A DNA stretch of 64,000 nucleotides from Brevibacillus laterosporus (GCF_030489605.1 NZ_JAUKFY010000017.1:38033-102032), one strand, 5' to 3'. Numbered from the stretch's first letter, positions 15,889-25,371 are shown. A program made the numbers and translations. Notes: generated from the letters alone by a model not told the origin.

Positions 15889-17523
15889 TTAAGATTCTAT
15901 GAGAGCAAGCTCGCGTATTTCGTTAATCATCTTCTTTTTCAGCTCCCGTAATTCATCAGATAAAGTAACGGGATATACCTCTGGATTGTCTAAGCGAAGA
16001 TATTCCTCCCAGAATGTATTCTTTTGGGCTTGATGGAACTTCTTGATTTCTTCCAGAGATGGATTATCATAAACCAGCTTTCCTCCTTCAAAAATAGGAA
16101 CTAATAGCTCGACTGCTGTAAAATGACGTACGCGCTTCATTTTTAACGGATTCACTGGATGCTTTAGTTGAATCTCCTCGAGGCCTTGAATATTCTCATG
16201 CTCGAGGCAAATATAATCACCTTTTGCCATACCATCCTGATCGTATATCCGATAGGTTTTTTTGCAACCAGGATTAATAATCTTGTCTATATTTTCAGAG
16301 ACTTTAATGAGAGCCACCCAGTCCTTTTCGGTTCTTCTTGCAACAATTTTGTGTACCCCACCTAGGGCAGGAGTATCATAGGCAGTGATAAATTTGGTTC
16401 CAATGCCCCAAATATCAATTTTAGCTCCTTGATGCTTAAGAGAGGTAATCGTATGCTCATCGAGGTCACTGGAGGCAGCAATTTTTACATAGGGAAAACC
16501 CGCATTATCCAGCATTTTTCGCGCTCTCTTGGACAAGAAGGCTAAATCGCCGCTATCTAAACGAATGCCGGTAAGCTTCTGTCCATGTTCCTCCATCCGT
16601 TTAGCCACTTTAATCGCATTTGGGATACCTGAACCTAAAACATCAAAAGTATCGACTAGAAGGATACTCTTAGCGGGGAAAACCTCAGCAAAGGCGAGAA
16701 AGGCATCTAGTTCATTTGGGAAAAATTGAACAAATAAATGAGCATGTGTACCTGCAGTAGGAACACCATATTTTTTCCCAGCTTTCATATTCGAGGTGTA
16801 GTCAAATCCAGCGATATAAGCTGATCTAGCTCCTTGTACGGATGCATCGCGTCCCTGAGCACGTCTTTTTCCCATTTCAATAACACTTTGCCCATCTGTT
16901 GCTGTCACAATTCGAGACGCTTTTGTCATGAGCAGGGATTCACTGTTGACTGTATTAAGCAATTGAGCTTCGATCCAAATACACTCCATGATAGGGGCAA
17001 TCATTCGTATGTAAGGAGTGTTTGGAAAGACAATTTGTCCTTCTTTCATTGCATGCAAGCTCCCTGTAAAACGTAGTGAGCGAAGTTCTGACAGGAAGGC
17101 TTCCTCATACAAGCCCTTGGAACGCAGATATTCAATGTCATTTTCATTAAAGTATAGATTCTCTACAATATCAATTAACTGTTCTAGTCCTCCAAAAGCA
17201 ACGTATCCCCCTAACTCTCCAGTAAAATCACTGCTTGGCTTAACAAAAGGAGCTTTACGATAAAAATCATCAAATACAACTATCGTGCGGTGTAGATTTT
17301 TTTTGTATAAAGCATACATCATGGTAATTGCATATTCATCTACATCAAGACCGTAGTCTCTGGAGGGATCATAAAAGGGAAGGATTTCAAATTCTTGTTT
17401 TCCGCAAATAGGGCAGGGAGTTTCTTCAATTGTCATTCTAAAAGCAGGCTGCTTACAGAAGCGGCACATATGGATATAGCGATATTTTTTTGGATCAACA
17501 ATATCAAAGATTGTTTTTGTCAT
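15889..17523 (-). CDS. pncB: Nicotinate phosphoribosyltransferase with N-terminal zinc ribbon
   Basis: The product is 544 residues. A CRFC...CPIC four-cysteine ribbon occupies about residues 20-42, ahead of the phosphoribosyltransferase body with MGKRRAQGRDASVQGARSAY, GTHAHLFVQFF, GIRLDSGDL and DIWGIGTKF. The enzyme converts nicotinate and PRPP to nicotinate mononucleotide. The ribbon makes it longer than the common 490-residue form. It is the central gene of the operon, downstream of the broken pncA. Confidence 0.92.
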   Translation of the reverse strand: MTKTIFDIVDPKKYRYIHMCRFCKQPAFRMTIEETPCPICGKQEFEILPFYDPSRDYGLDVDEYAITMMYALYKKNLHRTIVVFDDFYRKAPFVKPSSDFTGELGGYVAFGGLEQLIDIVENLYFNENDIEYLRSKGLYEEAFLSELRSLRFTGSLHAMKEGQIVFPNTPYIRMIAPIMECIWIEAQLLNTVNSESLLMTKASRIVTATDGQSVIEMGKRRAQGRDASVQGARSAYIAGFDYTSNMKAGKKYGVPTAGTHAHLFVQFFPNELDAFLAFAEVFPAKSILLVDTFDVLGSGIPNAIKVAKRMEEHGQKLTGIRLDSGDLAFLSKRARKMLDNAGFPYVKIAASSDLDEHTITSLKHQGAKIDIWGIGTKFITAYDTPALGGVHKIVARRTEKDWVALIKVSENIDKIINPGCKKTYRIYDQDGMAKGDYICLEHENIQGLEEIQLKHPVNPLKMKRVRHFTAVELLVPIFEGGKLVYDNPSLEEIKKFHQAQKNTFWEEYLRLDNPEVYPVTLSDELRELKKKMINEIRELALIES

Positions 17524-17576
17524 TTTCGGCCAGTCCCCTCATTTTGGCTGTTTGAGAAAAAAGCATACATTAATGG

Positions 17577-18130
17577 TCAATAATTATTTGCGACCTGAAT
17601 TCCCATTTGGTTTTTAAAGTGCTGTAATGCCCAATCGTGTCCTACAGGGTTGAAGCTTGCAACCGCATCCTCATGAATAATCACCTTGAAGCCAAGATAC
17701 CAAGCAGATACGGCTGTATGGAGAATACATATATCAGTGCATGTTCCGACAAGATGAATTTGGCGAATGCCGCGCGTATGCAATTGTAGTGATAAGTCAG
17801 TTCCTTCAAATGCACTGTATCTTGTTTTATCCATCCAATAAATGAACGCTTCCTTTTGTTTATAGAGGCTGTGTAGCTCGCCATATAATTCGCGTCCCTT
17901 ACTCCCGATTATATTGTGGGGGGATAGAGCGTCGATTCAGGATGAAATGGATCAATTTCCTTGTGTGCATCCACAGCCATTACCACAAATTCACCGTTCT
18001 GTAGAAAGTGATTGGTAAGTTGAACAATACGCTTTTCAATTTTTTGGGCAGGTTCTCCGCATGTCAAAGCACCATTGGTTGCAACGAAATCATTTGTGTA
18101 ATCGATGATCAGGATAGCTTTTTGACTCAT
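17577..18130 (-). pseudogene. pncA: Nicotinamidase (isochorismatase family), frameshifted
   Basis: Two minus-strand pieces together give one nicotinamidase of about 184 residues. The first (18130-17909) has MSQKAILIIDYTNDFVA and AVDAHKEIDPFHPES. The second, in another frame, has YSAFEGTDLSLQL and the catalytic Cys region LVGTCTDICILHTA. The break lies at a run of six C (on the minus strand, about 17920-17926): adding one C restores LYPPHNIIGSKGRELYGEL and reads through. The enzyme would turn nicotinamide into nicotinate for pncB. The frameshift could be a sequencing error, a real loss or slippage. GGAGG precedes the ATG. Confidence 0.85.
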
Positions 18131-18171
18131 AAATAAATACCTCCATTTTAAGTGATTGATTTAACATGGTT

Positions 18172-18188
18172 AATATGACTATATAAAA
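18172..18188 (-). promoter_or_regulatory. Candidate NrtR operator upstream of pncA
   Basis: AATATGACTATATAAAA here and AATACGACTGTGTAAAA at 19044-19060 share 14 of 17 bases, the differences all being transitions. This copy lies 42-58 bases upstream of pncA. Its place suggests the operator of the adjacent Nudix regulator. Confidence 0.55.
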
Positions 18189-18205
18189 GATTAAAAAAAG
18201 AAGGA

Positions 18206-18982
18206 TTAATAGATGCTCACAAATGGCACATAATCAGTAAATTTATATAGTTTGGCTGGGTTTTGTGAGTATTTATTCGAGTATTTAGCGGAACCCTCAG
18301 CATCTCTGACTTCTTCAATAATTCCTTTTCGATTTATAGTAGACACCAAGCGCCTGCTAAAGTTAGAGCGATCTACTTTAAAATCAGGTACGACCGTTTC
18401 TATGACCTGAAGCAGTTCAGATAAGGTAAACTCTTCGGGTAGAAATTCTTTCGCAATATTAGTCTGAACCATAATCTCTTGGATTTTTTGCAAAGCATCC
18501 TTCAAGATTTCGCTGTGGTCAAACGCCAATTTCATGGACATTGCTTCCTCAACCGTGAATAAACGCGCATCTACAGCATCGTCATCAGCCTTAAATCCAG
18601 TCAATGCCTGCTCATTAACAAGGGCATAATAGGCAACGGTTGGAATCCATCCACCAGGATCACGGCCTGGAGTATAGTAGGCTTTTAGCTGTTTAATATG
18701 TACCTTCTCATTTAAGATATGCGTTTCCTCACGCAGCTCACGTTCAGCACATTGATCAAGCGTTTCGTGTTCATTGAGAAAACCACCTGGAAAAGCCCAA
18801 TACCCTGGAAAGCGATCACTTTGTGGATCACGCTGAATCAGCAATATTTTTAACTTACGATCGGGAAGTGATTTGTGCTTGGTATCTTTTCTGGGCTCCG
18901 ATGTAATCGTTAATATACAAATGTCGGTAGGTAAGCCATCAGGTGATCGATAGACTGGCGTTTCCTTTGGAGGAATTTGCAA
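18206..18982 (-). CDS. nrtR: NrtR-type Nudix transcriptional regulator of NAD metabolism
   Basis: The product is 258 residues. The N-terminal Nudix domain (about residues 40-170) has WAFPGGFLNEHETLDQCAER followed by ELREETH, and the C-terminal 80 residues form a winged helix (TLSELLQVIE, NFSRRLVSTINRKGIIEEV, YSNKYSQNPAKLYKF). This is the NrtR architecture: ADP-ribose or a related NAD product is sensed by the Nudix domain and DNA is released. It heads the minus-strand operon that makes NAD from nicotinamide, the right setting. Two similar 17-nt sites, in front of its own gene and of pncA, support local control. Confidence 0.9.
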   Translation of the reverse strand: MQIPPKETPVYRSPDGLPTDICILTITSEPRKDTKHKSLPDRKLKILLIQRDPQSDRFPGYWAFPGGFLNEHETLDQCAERELREETHILNEKVHIKQLKAYYTPGRDPGGWIPTVAYYALVNEQALTGFKADDDAVDARLFTVEEAMSMKLAFDHSEILKDALQKIQEIMVQTNIAKEFLPEEFTLSELLQVIETVVPDFKVDRSNFSRRLVSTINRKGIIEEVRDAEGSAKYSNKYSQNPAKLYKFTDYVPFVSIY

Positions 18983-19043
18983 AGTAAGAAGCTCCTTTCT
19001 ACGTGTTCTTGAGGATATTTTATATGGTTATTTTCATATTGTC

Positions 19044-19060
19044 AATACGACTGTGTAAAA
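19044..19060 (-). promoter_or_regulatory. Candidate NrtR operator upstream of nrtR
   Basis: AATACGACTGTGTAAAA, the second copy of the motif at 18172-18188, lies 62-78 bases upstream of nrtR. The 328-base gap around it (18983-19310) contains nothing else I can name apart from room for two divergent promoters. Confidence 0.55.
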
Positions 19061-19310
19061 AACGGGATTTTTTACATACATTCTTTGCTTATGAGAAAGG
19101 AGCTGGATTTAATCTTGTATGTGGCTAAGGATATATCTCAATACTTTTGAAAAAATTAGGGAAGGGGAAAGGCCGATCGGTCGTTTTAAGGAGTTGGAAT
19201 AGAAGAGACAGTTTGATCAATAATAGAAATGAATGAAGGCACAAATTCGTTCCATTTTGGTATATACTTCGTGTTCAGCTTGAATTTATCTTACAGGAAA
19301 GGGAATTTCA

Positions 19311-19694
19311 ATGAAAATTAAACTAACGAGTATATTTGTCAATGACCAGGAAAGGGCTCTTTCATTTTATACAGAAGTTTTAGGCTTTGTGAAAAAAAGA
19401 GACTTGCCAGCAGGAGATTATAAATGGATAACGGTTGTTTCGCCAGAAGGACCGGAAGATATTGAATTGCTTTTGGAACCACTTGGGCATCCTGCCGCCG
19501 AAACATTCCAAAAGGAGATGTTTAAGGCAGGAATTCCTCTAATGACGTTTGCTGTTGACGATATTCACAAAGAGTATGAAAGACTGCTAAGGCTGGGTGT
19601 AGTGTTTAAGATGAAGCCTGTAGATTTAGAAGAAACCTCTATTGCTGTGTTTCATGATACATGCGGCAATCTTATCCAACTTTTTCAGGGATGA
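19311..19694 (+). CDS. VOC-superfamily (glyoxalase/bleomycin-resistance fold) protein
   Basis: The product is 127 residues with the paired beta-alpha-beta-beta-beta layout of VOC proteins: KLTSIFVNDQERALSFYTEV at the start, IELLLEPLGHP, and the closing FHDTCGNLIQLFQG with its metal-site Glu/Gln region. Members range from glyoxalase I and dioxygenases to drug-binding proteins; the metal and substrate here are unknown. GAAAGGGAA precedes the ATG. It stands alone between the NAD operon and the rib leader. Confidence 0.82.
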   Translation: MKIKLTSIFVNDQERALSFYTEVLGFVKKRDLPAGDYKWITVVSPEGPEDIELLLEPLGHPAAETFQKEMFKAGIPLMTFAVDDIHKEYERLLRLGVVFKMKPVDLEETSIAVFHDTCGNLIQLFQG

Positions 19695-19992
19695 CATACA
19701 AATACTAAGTAAAATCGGTTTGGAAGATATATTACTAGTGTTCCTTATCCGACAGCATAATTAAACGTATTCCCCATATTGAGGACTGCCGGTATCAGAC
19801 GTTGGAAAAGTAGTGACTATCAGATAGAAGGACGTAGGTTTTTAGCGTAAAACACAACATTTTTGGCGTTACTAAGAAGACCAAGCTGCAGGTTTAGCAT
19901 GCAACAAAATCCAAGGGTATCGACAAGAAGTCAGAAAAGTATCCGTTCCCATGCGTAGATACTTGTGATATACTACAGGCAATTGCATAACC

Positions 19993-20125
19993 ACCTTCAG
20001 GGCAGGGTGAAATTCCCGACCGGCGGTAATGACGATTATGTCTGAGCCCGCGACTCGCAAACCGTTTTTTGCGACTGACTTGGTGAAAATCCAAGGCCGA
20101 CGGTATAGTCCGGATGGGAGAAGGT
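19993..20125 (+). ncRNA. FMN riboswitch (RFN element)
   Basis: The conserved core is present in order: ACCTTC, AGGGCAGGGTGAAATTCCC, GACCGGCGGTAATG, AGCCCGCGA, TTGGTGAAAATCCAA, GCCGACGGTATAGTC, GGATGGGAGAAGGT, with ACCTTC and GAAGGT closing stem P1. It controls the rib operon that starts 320 nt downstream, turning expression off when FMN is plentiful. The 295 bases before it hold no gene. Confidence 0.97.
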
Positions 20126-20321
20126 ACAAGGCTTATCACATTTTTCAACGAGGATACAAGACTTCGATTGTGGTGGCCATCGCAGACTGTTTTTTTATAC
20201 ATGAAAAGACGGTTTATTTAGATATATTCAATTATGTCTTTCAAGGCATGATCTATTTGCGGTGGTGTAACTCTTTGTGTATCCGTTTTTTGAAAAATAC
20301 GACGGTAGGCTGTATTTCTCT

Positions 20322-20351
20322 ATGCCCTTTTTCTGAAAAAGGGCATTTTTT
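20322..20351 (+). terminator. Riboswitch-controlled terminator
   Basis: ATGCCCTTTTT (20322-20332), loop CTG, AAAAAGGGCAT (20336-20346) and a T-run, between the FMN aptamer and ribD. It is the OFF hairpin of the switch. Confidence 0.9.
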
Positions 20352-20446
20352 ATTGTAAAAAATCGGTTATGAAAATAACCAAGGTGCGTTTGCAAGAGTA
20401 AAAGCAATATACACAGAACGGAAAAATGCAGAAAGGAGGAACGCTT

Positions 20447-21601
20447 ATGAACGAGCCTCACGAAAGGAAGAGGAGCGAATATGAGAATCAAGCCCAGTTG
20501 GATAAAGCTTTTATGAAGATAGCGATCCAATTGGCAGAAGGAGTGAGGCATCAGACATCTCCGAATCCTACAGTGGGTGCTGTGATTGTGAAAAATGGGA
20601 GCATTGTTGGTCTAGGAGCCCATCTGCGAGCAGGCGAGCCTCACGCTGAAATTCATGCCTTACGGATGGCTGGGGAAAAGGCAGCGGGGGCGACTGTATA
20701 CGTAACCTTGGAGCCATGCAGTCATTATGGGAAAACACCACCCTGCGTAAAAGCGCTACTAGATGCAGGAGTGGAACGGGTTGTCATTGCTACAGAAGAT
20801 CCCAATCCGCTGGTGGCTGGTAAAGGTTTAGCAGCTTTAAAAAATGCGGGTATCGATGTACAGGTCGGTGTATTAGAAAAGGAAGCACGAGAATGCAATG
20901 AGTCGTTTTTTCATTATATTCATACGAAAAGGCCGTTTGTTACGTTAAAGACAGCCAGTACATTGGATGGAAAGCTGGCTACAGCAACCGGGGATAGCAA
21001 ATGGATAACGAGTGAATTGGCACGCAGGGAAGTTCATGAGGAACGGGCTAAGTCTGACGCAATTTTAGTGGGCATAAACACGGTGATAAAAGATGATCCC
21101 TTACTAACAGCCCGGTTGTATGAAAATGGAAGGCAACCGATACGAGTCGTTCTTGATCAAACTCTTCGTATTCCAAAAACAGCTGCGATTCTCAGGGATA
21201 CTGCATCGCCAGTCTGGATTTTTACCACAAGAAGAGCTTCGCAGCAAAAAGTAGATTTCCTGCGCGCAAAAGGAATTCGGATTACGGTGCAGCAAGAGGA
21301 TCAAATAACGATACCATTTGTCCTTCAAACCTTGGGAGAGGCAGAAATTGTTTCGGTACTTGTAGAAGGTGGCAGCAAGATAAGCGGGACGTTTTTAGAG
21401 GCACAAGCGATCCAAAAGGTAATAGCCTATGTCGCTTTTACACTTGTGGGTGGCGTGGAGTCTCCAGTCGCCTACGGAGGAAATGGCATTCTTTTGATGA
21501 AAGATGCGATTCGACTCAGAGATGTAGCAGTAGAAAAGGTGAGTGAACAGGAAGTAAGGATAACGGGTTACCCACTTTGGACAGATCATAGCAATTCATA
21601 A
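20447..21601 (+). CDS. ribD: Bifunctional riboflavin deaminase/reductase
   Basis: The product is 384 residues. The N-terminal deaminase has zinc ligands HAEIHA and PCSHYGKTPPC. The C-terminal reductase has TLKTASTLDGKLA and LVEGGSKISGTFL. It deaminates 2,5-diamino-6-ribosylamino-pyrimidinone phosphate and reduces the ribose. ATG 20447 is chosen for AAAGGAGG seven bases upstream; the ATG at 20426 lies before that site. It is the first gene of the riboswitch-controlled operon. Confidence 0.96.
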   Translation: MNEPHERKRSEYENQAQLDKAFMKIAIQLAEGVRHQTSPNPTVGAVIVKNGSIVGLGAHLRAGEPHAEIHALRMAGEKAAGATVYVTLEPCSHYGKTPPCVKALLDAGVERVVIATEDPNPLVAGKGLAALKNAGIDVQVGVLEKEARECNESFFHYIHTKRPFVTLKTASTLDGKLATATGDSKWITSELARREVHEERAKSDAILVGINTVIKDDPLLTARLYENGRQPIRVVLDQTLRIPKTAAILRDTASPVWIFTTRRASQQKVDFLRAKGIRITVQQEDQITIPFVLQTLGEAEIVSVLVEGGSKISGTFLEAQAIQKVIAYVAFTLVGGVESPVAYGGNGILLMKDAIRLRDVAVEKVSEQEVRITGYPLWTDHSNS

Positions 21602-21616
21602 GGAGTGAGGACGATC

Positions 21617-22291
21617 ATGTTCACGGGGATAATTGAGGAAGTAGGTACGATCACTGGATTTTTAGCCAGTCAAAAGGCTGGCAGTCTGCATATAAAAGCC
21701 AGTCTGGTTGTAGCGGGAAGTAAAATAGGTGATTCCATTGCAGTAAACGGAGTTTGTTTAACGGTTACCGAGTTCACCGCCAACGGCTTTGCAGTTGATG
21801 TTATGCCAGAGACGCTGAAAAGAACGAATCTGGGTGAGCTCCGTAATGGCGAGCTGGTAAATTTGGAACGGGCGATGTCTCTAAGCGACAGATTAGGTGG
21901 CCATCTGGTATCAGGGCATGTTGATGGCAAAGGAAGAATCTTATCAAAAAGGCAAAATGAAACTGCCATTCTCTTTGAAATAGAAGCAGGAGCAGATATC
22001 CAGCGTTATCTCATTCCCCAAGGCTCTATTACAGTAGATGGAATAAGCTTAACAGTGGTTGACATCAAAGCCAACTCCTTTTCCATATCGATCATTCCGC
22101 ATACAGCAGCAGTTACTACGCTCGAAAAGAAACAGGTGGGGGACTTCGTAAATCTTGAAAATGATGTAATTGGTAAATATGTGGAACGGCTACTAGCTTC
22201 TCAAGGAAATGTAATCCATTCACTGCATTCAGCTCGCAACAAGCAACATTCTGTAACAGAAAGCTTTTTACGTGACAATGGGTTTGTCTAA
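21617..22291 (+). CDS. ribE: Riboflavin synthase alpha chain
   Basis: The product is 224 residues made of two lumazine-binding repeats, each opening with the same pattern (MFTGIIEEVGTI near residue 1, GHVDGKGRI near 100), with NGVCLTV in the first and DGISLTV in the second. It dismutates two lumazine molecules to riboflavin. The canonical start MFTGIIEE fixes ATG 21617; GTG 21605 lies inside AGGAGTGAGG. It is 15 nt behind ribD. Confidence 0.96.
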   Translation: MFTGIIEEVGTITGFLASQKAGSLHIKASLVVAGSKIGDSIAVNGVCLTVTEFTANGFAVDVMPETLKRTNLGELRNGELVNLERAMSLSDRLGGHLVSGHVDGKGRILSKRQNETAILFEIEAGADIQRYLIPQGSITVDGISLTVVDIKANSFSISIIPHTAAVTTLEKKQVGDFVNLENDVIGKYVERLLASQGNVIHSLHSARNKQHSVTESFLRDNGFV

Positions 22292-22316
22292 TACCAATGG
22301 CTAGGAGGGAATCTAC

Positions 22317-23513
22317 ATGTTTCACACAATAGAAGAGGCGCTAGAGGAATTGCGTCAGGGAAAGCCCATTATTGTGGTCGATGACGAGAATCGGGAAAAT
22401 GAAGGGGATTTTTTATGCATGGCGGAGAAGGCAACACCCGAGATGATTAATTTCATGATTACCCATGGAAGAGGGTTGGTTTGCGTTTCGATTGAGGACA
22501 AAAGAGCTCGTGAGCTACAGTTAAGACAGATGGTGGAAAATAATACGGATCATCACGGAACAGCTTTTACCGTTTCCATTGATGAAAGGGACACGCATAC
22601 TGGGATATCGGCACATGAGCGTTCACGAACGATCATGGCGATGCTCGACCCGCAAGCAGAAGCTGATCGTTTCCGTCGCCCTGGACATATTTTTCCATTA
22701 GTCGCCAAGGAGGGCGGAGTATTAAAGAGGGCAGGACATACAGAAGCGGCAGTAGATCTAGCCAGGCTTGCAGGCGGTTATCCCGCTGGGGTGATTTGCG
22801 AAATCATGCAAGAGGACGGAAGCATGGCCCGTTTACCTGCTCTTCTAGAAATAGCGAAGCGTTTGAATGTAAAGATTGTTTCGATCGAACAACTGATTCA
22901 TTATCGCATGCAAAGCGAATCGCTGGTGAAGAAGGAGGCGGAAACCATTCTGCCTACAGAATACGGAGATTTTCGCATTTTTGCCTACTCGAATACGTTG
23001 GATGGAAAAGAACATGTGGCTCTTGTTAAGGGAGATATTTCCCCTGATCAGCCTGTTTTAGTGCGTGTACATTCTGAATGTTTAACAGGAGATATATTTG
23101 GTTCTCTTCGTTGCGATTGCGGACCACAATTGCATGCTGCCTTACAACAAATCGACGAGGCAGGAGCCGGAATTCTTCTATATATGAGACAGGAAGGGCG
23201 CGGAATTGGCTTAATTAACAAATTAAAAGCATATCAGCTACAGGAAGAAGGCTTAGACACTGTTGAGGCCAATGAACGGCTAGGCTTCCCCGCTGATTTA
23301 CGTCAATATGGAATTGGTGCACAAATATTGCGTGATCTGGGGGTCAAGAAATTGCGCCTTTTAACCAATAATCCTAGAAAAATCGTGGCGCTCAATGGAT
23401 ATGGTCTAAAAGTAGCAGAACGAGTACCGCTTCAAATGAAAAGTCATAAGCATAATCACAATTACCTGCATACCAAGCAACAGAAACTAGGTCATATGCT
23501 AACTATATTATAA
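22317..23513 (+). CDS. ribBA: DHBP synthase / GTP cyclohydrolase II fusion
   Basis: The product is 398 residues. Residues 1-200 are 3,4-dihydroxybutanone-4-phosphate synthase ([28 protein letters not shown]). Residues 205-398 are GTP cyclohydrolase II with zinc ligands in [17 protein letters not shown] and the loop RQEGRGIGL. It makes both entry precursors of riboflavin. The spacing to ribE is 25 nt with GGAGGGAA. All key residues are present. Confidence 0.97.
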   Translation: MFHTIEEALEELRQGKPIIVVDDENRENEGDFLCMAEKATPEMINFMITHGRGLVCVSIEDKRARELQLRQMVENNTDHHGTAFTVSIDERDTHTGISAHERSRTIMAMLDPQAEADRFRRPGHIFPLVAKEGGVLKRAGHTEAAVDLARLAGGYPAGVICEIMQEDGSMARLPALLEIAKRLNVKIVSIEQLIHYRMQSESLVKKEAETILPTEYGDFRIFAYSNTLDGKEHVALVKGDISPDQPVLVRVHSECLTGDIFGSLRCDCGPQLHAALQQIDEAGAGILLYMRQEGRGIGLINKLKAYQLQEEGLDTVEANERLGFPADLRQYGIGAQILRDLGVKKLRLLTNNPRKIVALNGYGLKVAERVPLQMKSHKHNHNYLHTKQQKLGHMLTIL

Positions 23514-23532
23514 TGAAGAAATGAGGATGAGT

Positions 23533-24006
23533 ATGAAAATCTGGGAAGGCAATCTCGTCGGTTCAGGATTACGTATAGGAGTTGTTGCGGGTCGTTTTAA
23601 CGAATTAATTGTCAGTAAGCTAGTAAGTGGGGCTTTAGATACACTAAAACGTCATGGTGTGGAAGAAGCCCAAATTGAAATTGCATGGGTTCCGGGGGCA
23701 TTCGAAATTCCGCTTATGGCGAAAAAAATGGCCGAAACAGCGCGTTTTGATGCGGTTATTACATTAGGAGCAGTAATTCGCGGATCGACTCCTCATTTTG
23801 ATTATGTTTGCAATGAATGTGCAAAAGGAGTAGCAGCTCTTTCTATGAGCACTGGAGTACCTATTATTTTTGGTGTCCTGACGACTGATAATATTGAACA
23901 AGCTATCGAACGTGCTGGGACAAAAGCTGGAAATAAAGGATGTGAAGCGGCCACTTCCGCTATTGAAATGGCTAATTTGGCACGTAGCTTTGAACAAACT
24001 TGCTAA
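23533..24006 (+). CDS. ribH: 6,7-dimethyl-8-ribityllumazine synthase
   Basis: The product is 157 residues matching RibH end to end: [61 protein letters not shown]. It condenses dihydroxybutanone phosphate with the RibD product to lumazine and assembles as an icosahedral shell in Bacillus relatives. I use ATG 23533 because family members begin MKI/MNI-x-GNLVG and GAGG lies six bases before it. It is the last gene of the operon. Confidence 0.96.
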   Translation: MKIWEGNLVGSGLRIGVVAGRFNELIVSKLVSGALDTLKRHGVEEAQIEIAWVPGAFEIPLMAKKMAETARFDAVITLGAVIRGSTPHFDYVCNECAKGVAALSMSTGVPIIFGVLTTDNIEQAIERAGTKAGNKGCEAATSAIEMANLARSFEQTC

Positions 24007-24021
24007 ATGTTATTAAAATGT

Positions 24022-24051
24022 GAGCTACCGATAGATTCGGTAGCTCCTTTT
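24022..24051 (+). terminator. rib operon terminator
   Basis: GAGCTACCGA (24022-24031), loop TAGAT, TCGGTAGCTC (24037-24046), then CTTTTA. Perfect 10-bp stem. Confidence 0.9.
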
Positions 24052-24314
24052 ATGCAAATAGATCATTGAAATTGTTAATGAAAGAATACGAATAAAGCAA
24101 ACAGATGTTTTAAATAGTAATAATTTTAAATCTATTTACGGGCAGACTGAGGCTTTCTTAAGGAAATCCATAAATGTTATTGAGATAGTAACTAAGCCAA
24201 GCAGCTTACAATCCAAAAATGCTTGATGAGTATCACTTTTAAGGAATGATCACAGTTATAGGCAGATTAGTGGAAGCATCATCTGGTAATGGCAAAAAAA
24301 TGAACAATAGTTCT

Positions 24315-24566
24315 TTAGTTGCTAATATTTTGATTTTTTAAGCTGGAAAGTATTTCAACACCAAGATCGACCAATTTCTCTGAGCCCATAAATTTTATGA
24401 GTACTTTAGCGCGTTTTTTGTGCCGATCTACTTTTTTAATCTGTCCTTCCATTCCTTTCAAGGGGCCAGAATTGACATAAACCTCTGAATTTTCTAAGTG
24501 AATTTTGGAATACGTAATGATGTCTGTATTGCCTAATAATCGTAAGAGTGGGGATATTTCTTCATC
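24315..24566 (-). pseudogene. loaP: C-terminal KOW half of a LoaP/NusG-type antiterminator (inverted)
   Basis: Read on the minus strand this stretch encodes DEEISPLLRLLGNTDIITYS, then VYVNSGPLKGMEGQIKKVDR and KRAKVLIKFMGSEKLVDLG, ending at a TAA (24317-24315). This is the KOW domain and linker of a specialised NusG paralogue of the LoaP type. No start codon or N-terminal domain precedes it on this strand. The missing N-terminal half lies immediately next to it on the opposite strand, so the gene has been split by an inversion. Confidence 0.8.
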
Positions 24567-25010
24567 ATGACTTTGAAATGGTATGCTCTGTACGTAAGAT
24601 CAGGCGGGGAAGAAATAGTTAAGGATCATTTGAACTATCATTTTGATGAACAAACTTTGTATGCTCTCATACCTAAGAGAAAAATTCCTGAGAAAAAGAA
24701 CGGAGTTATTTTTCGCAATATTAAAATTTTATTTCCTGGCTATGTTTTAATTAAAACAGATATGACTTCAAGTATTTTTTACAAAATCAAAGAAATACCT
24801 AACTTATACAAATTTGTTAATATAGGTCCCATATATTCAAAATTAACAAGCAGCAATTATGCTAAGAAGGATATTTCAATCACGAATTTTTCAGCTATTG
24901 ATTATTCCTTTCAAAAAGTTTTTTTACGTTCTTTCATTAGTCAAATGTCTGGGAGTTATGTAAGGGTTTTTATGTATGTTAAATATAATTATAGGATAGT
25001 TGAAAAGTAA
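24567..25010 (+). pseudogene. loaP: N-terminal NGN half of a LoaP/NusG-type antiterminator
   Basis: Codons 1 to about 90 read as an NGN domain: MTLKWYALYVRSGGEEIVKD, RNIKILFPGYVLIKTDM, YKIKEIPNLYKFVN. After about nt 24838 the frame continues to 25010 with sequence unlike any NusG, and the KOW domain is absent; it lies on the minus strand at 24315-24566. The region upstream of the ATG is the inverted KOW half, so no proper ribosome site is present. NusG paralogues of this kind (LoaP) travel with RNA polymerase through long biosynthetic operons, including trans-AT polyketide clusters. This copy should be dead. Confidence 0.82.
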
Positions 25011-25088
25011 ATCAACCATAATTTTTTCAAGCTTTTGTTAATTAATAACCATAAATTATTATTCAATTCTAATGCATAAAATAACAAA

Positions 25089-25118
25089 TTGACAATTATC
25101 GACATTGCGCAGTATTAT
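25089..25118 (+). promoter_or_regulatory. Promoter of the PKS-remnant operon
   Basis: TTGACA (25089-25094), 18-nt spacer, TATTAT (25113-25118). It opens a leader of about 310 nt before the first gene. Apart from the terminator at 25372-25399, the 429-base gap has no gene. Confidence 0.6.
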
Positions 25119-25371
25119 TTGTATAATACTACTAATTATAAAATTAAGAATTTTTCTTGGGTCGTATATGCAAAACATTTTCACTGCAGCAGCAATTCAT
25201 TCTCTAGTGGAAACTAATCGTTGTTTCGGCACGTTAGGGGAAATTAGGGTACATACATGAAATGATAAGTAGTGTGCATACTTGTAGACGACATGGAGAA
25301 GGTGTGTCTGCAAGCTTACATAAACTGCAAAATGTGACCGCAATCGGCGCAAGTTAATACATAAAAAATGT

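Noticed and set aside
24560..24960. An invertible, phase-variable switch in loaP
   Set aside because: I looked for inverted repeats at both edges of the NGN half and found only weak, short matches (TTTCAAA), and no recombinase gene is near. A one-time inversion is simpler.
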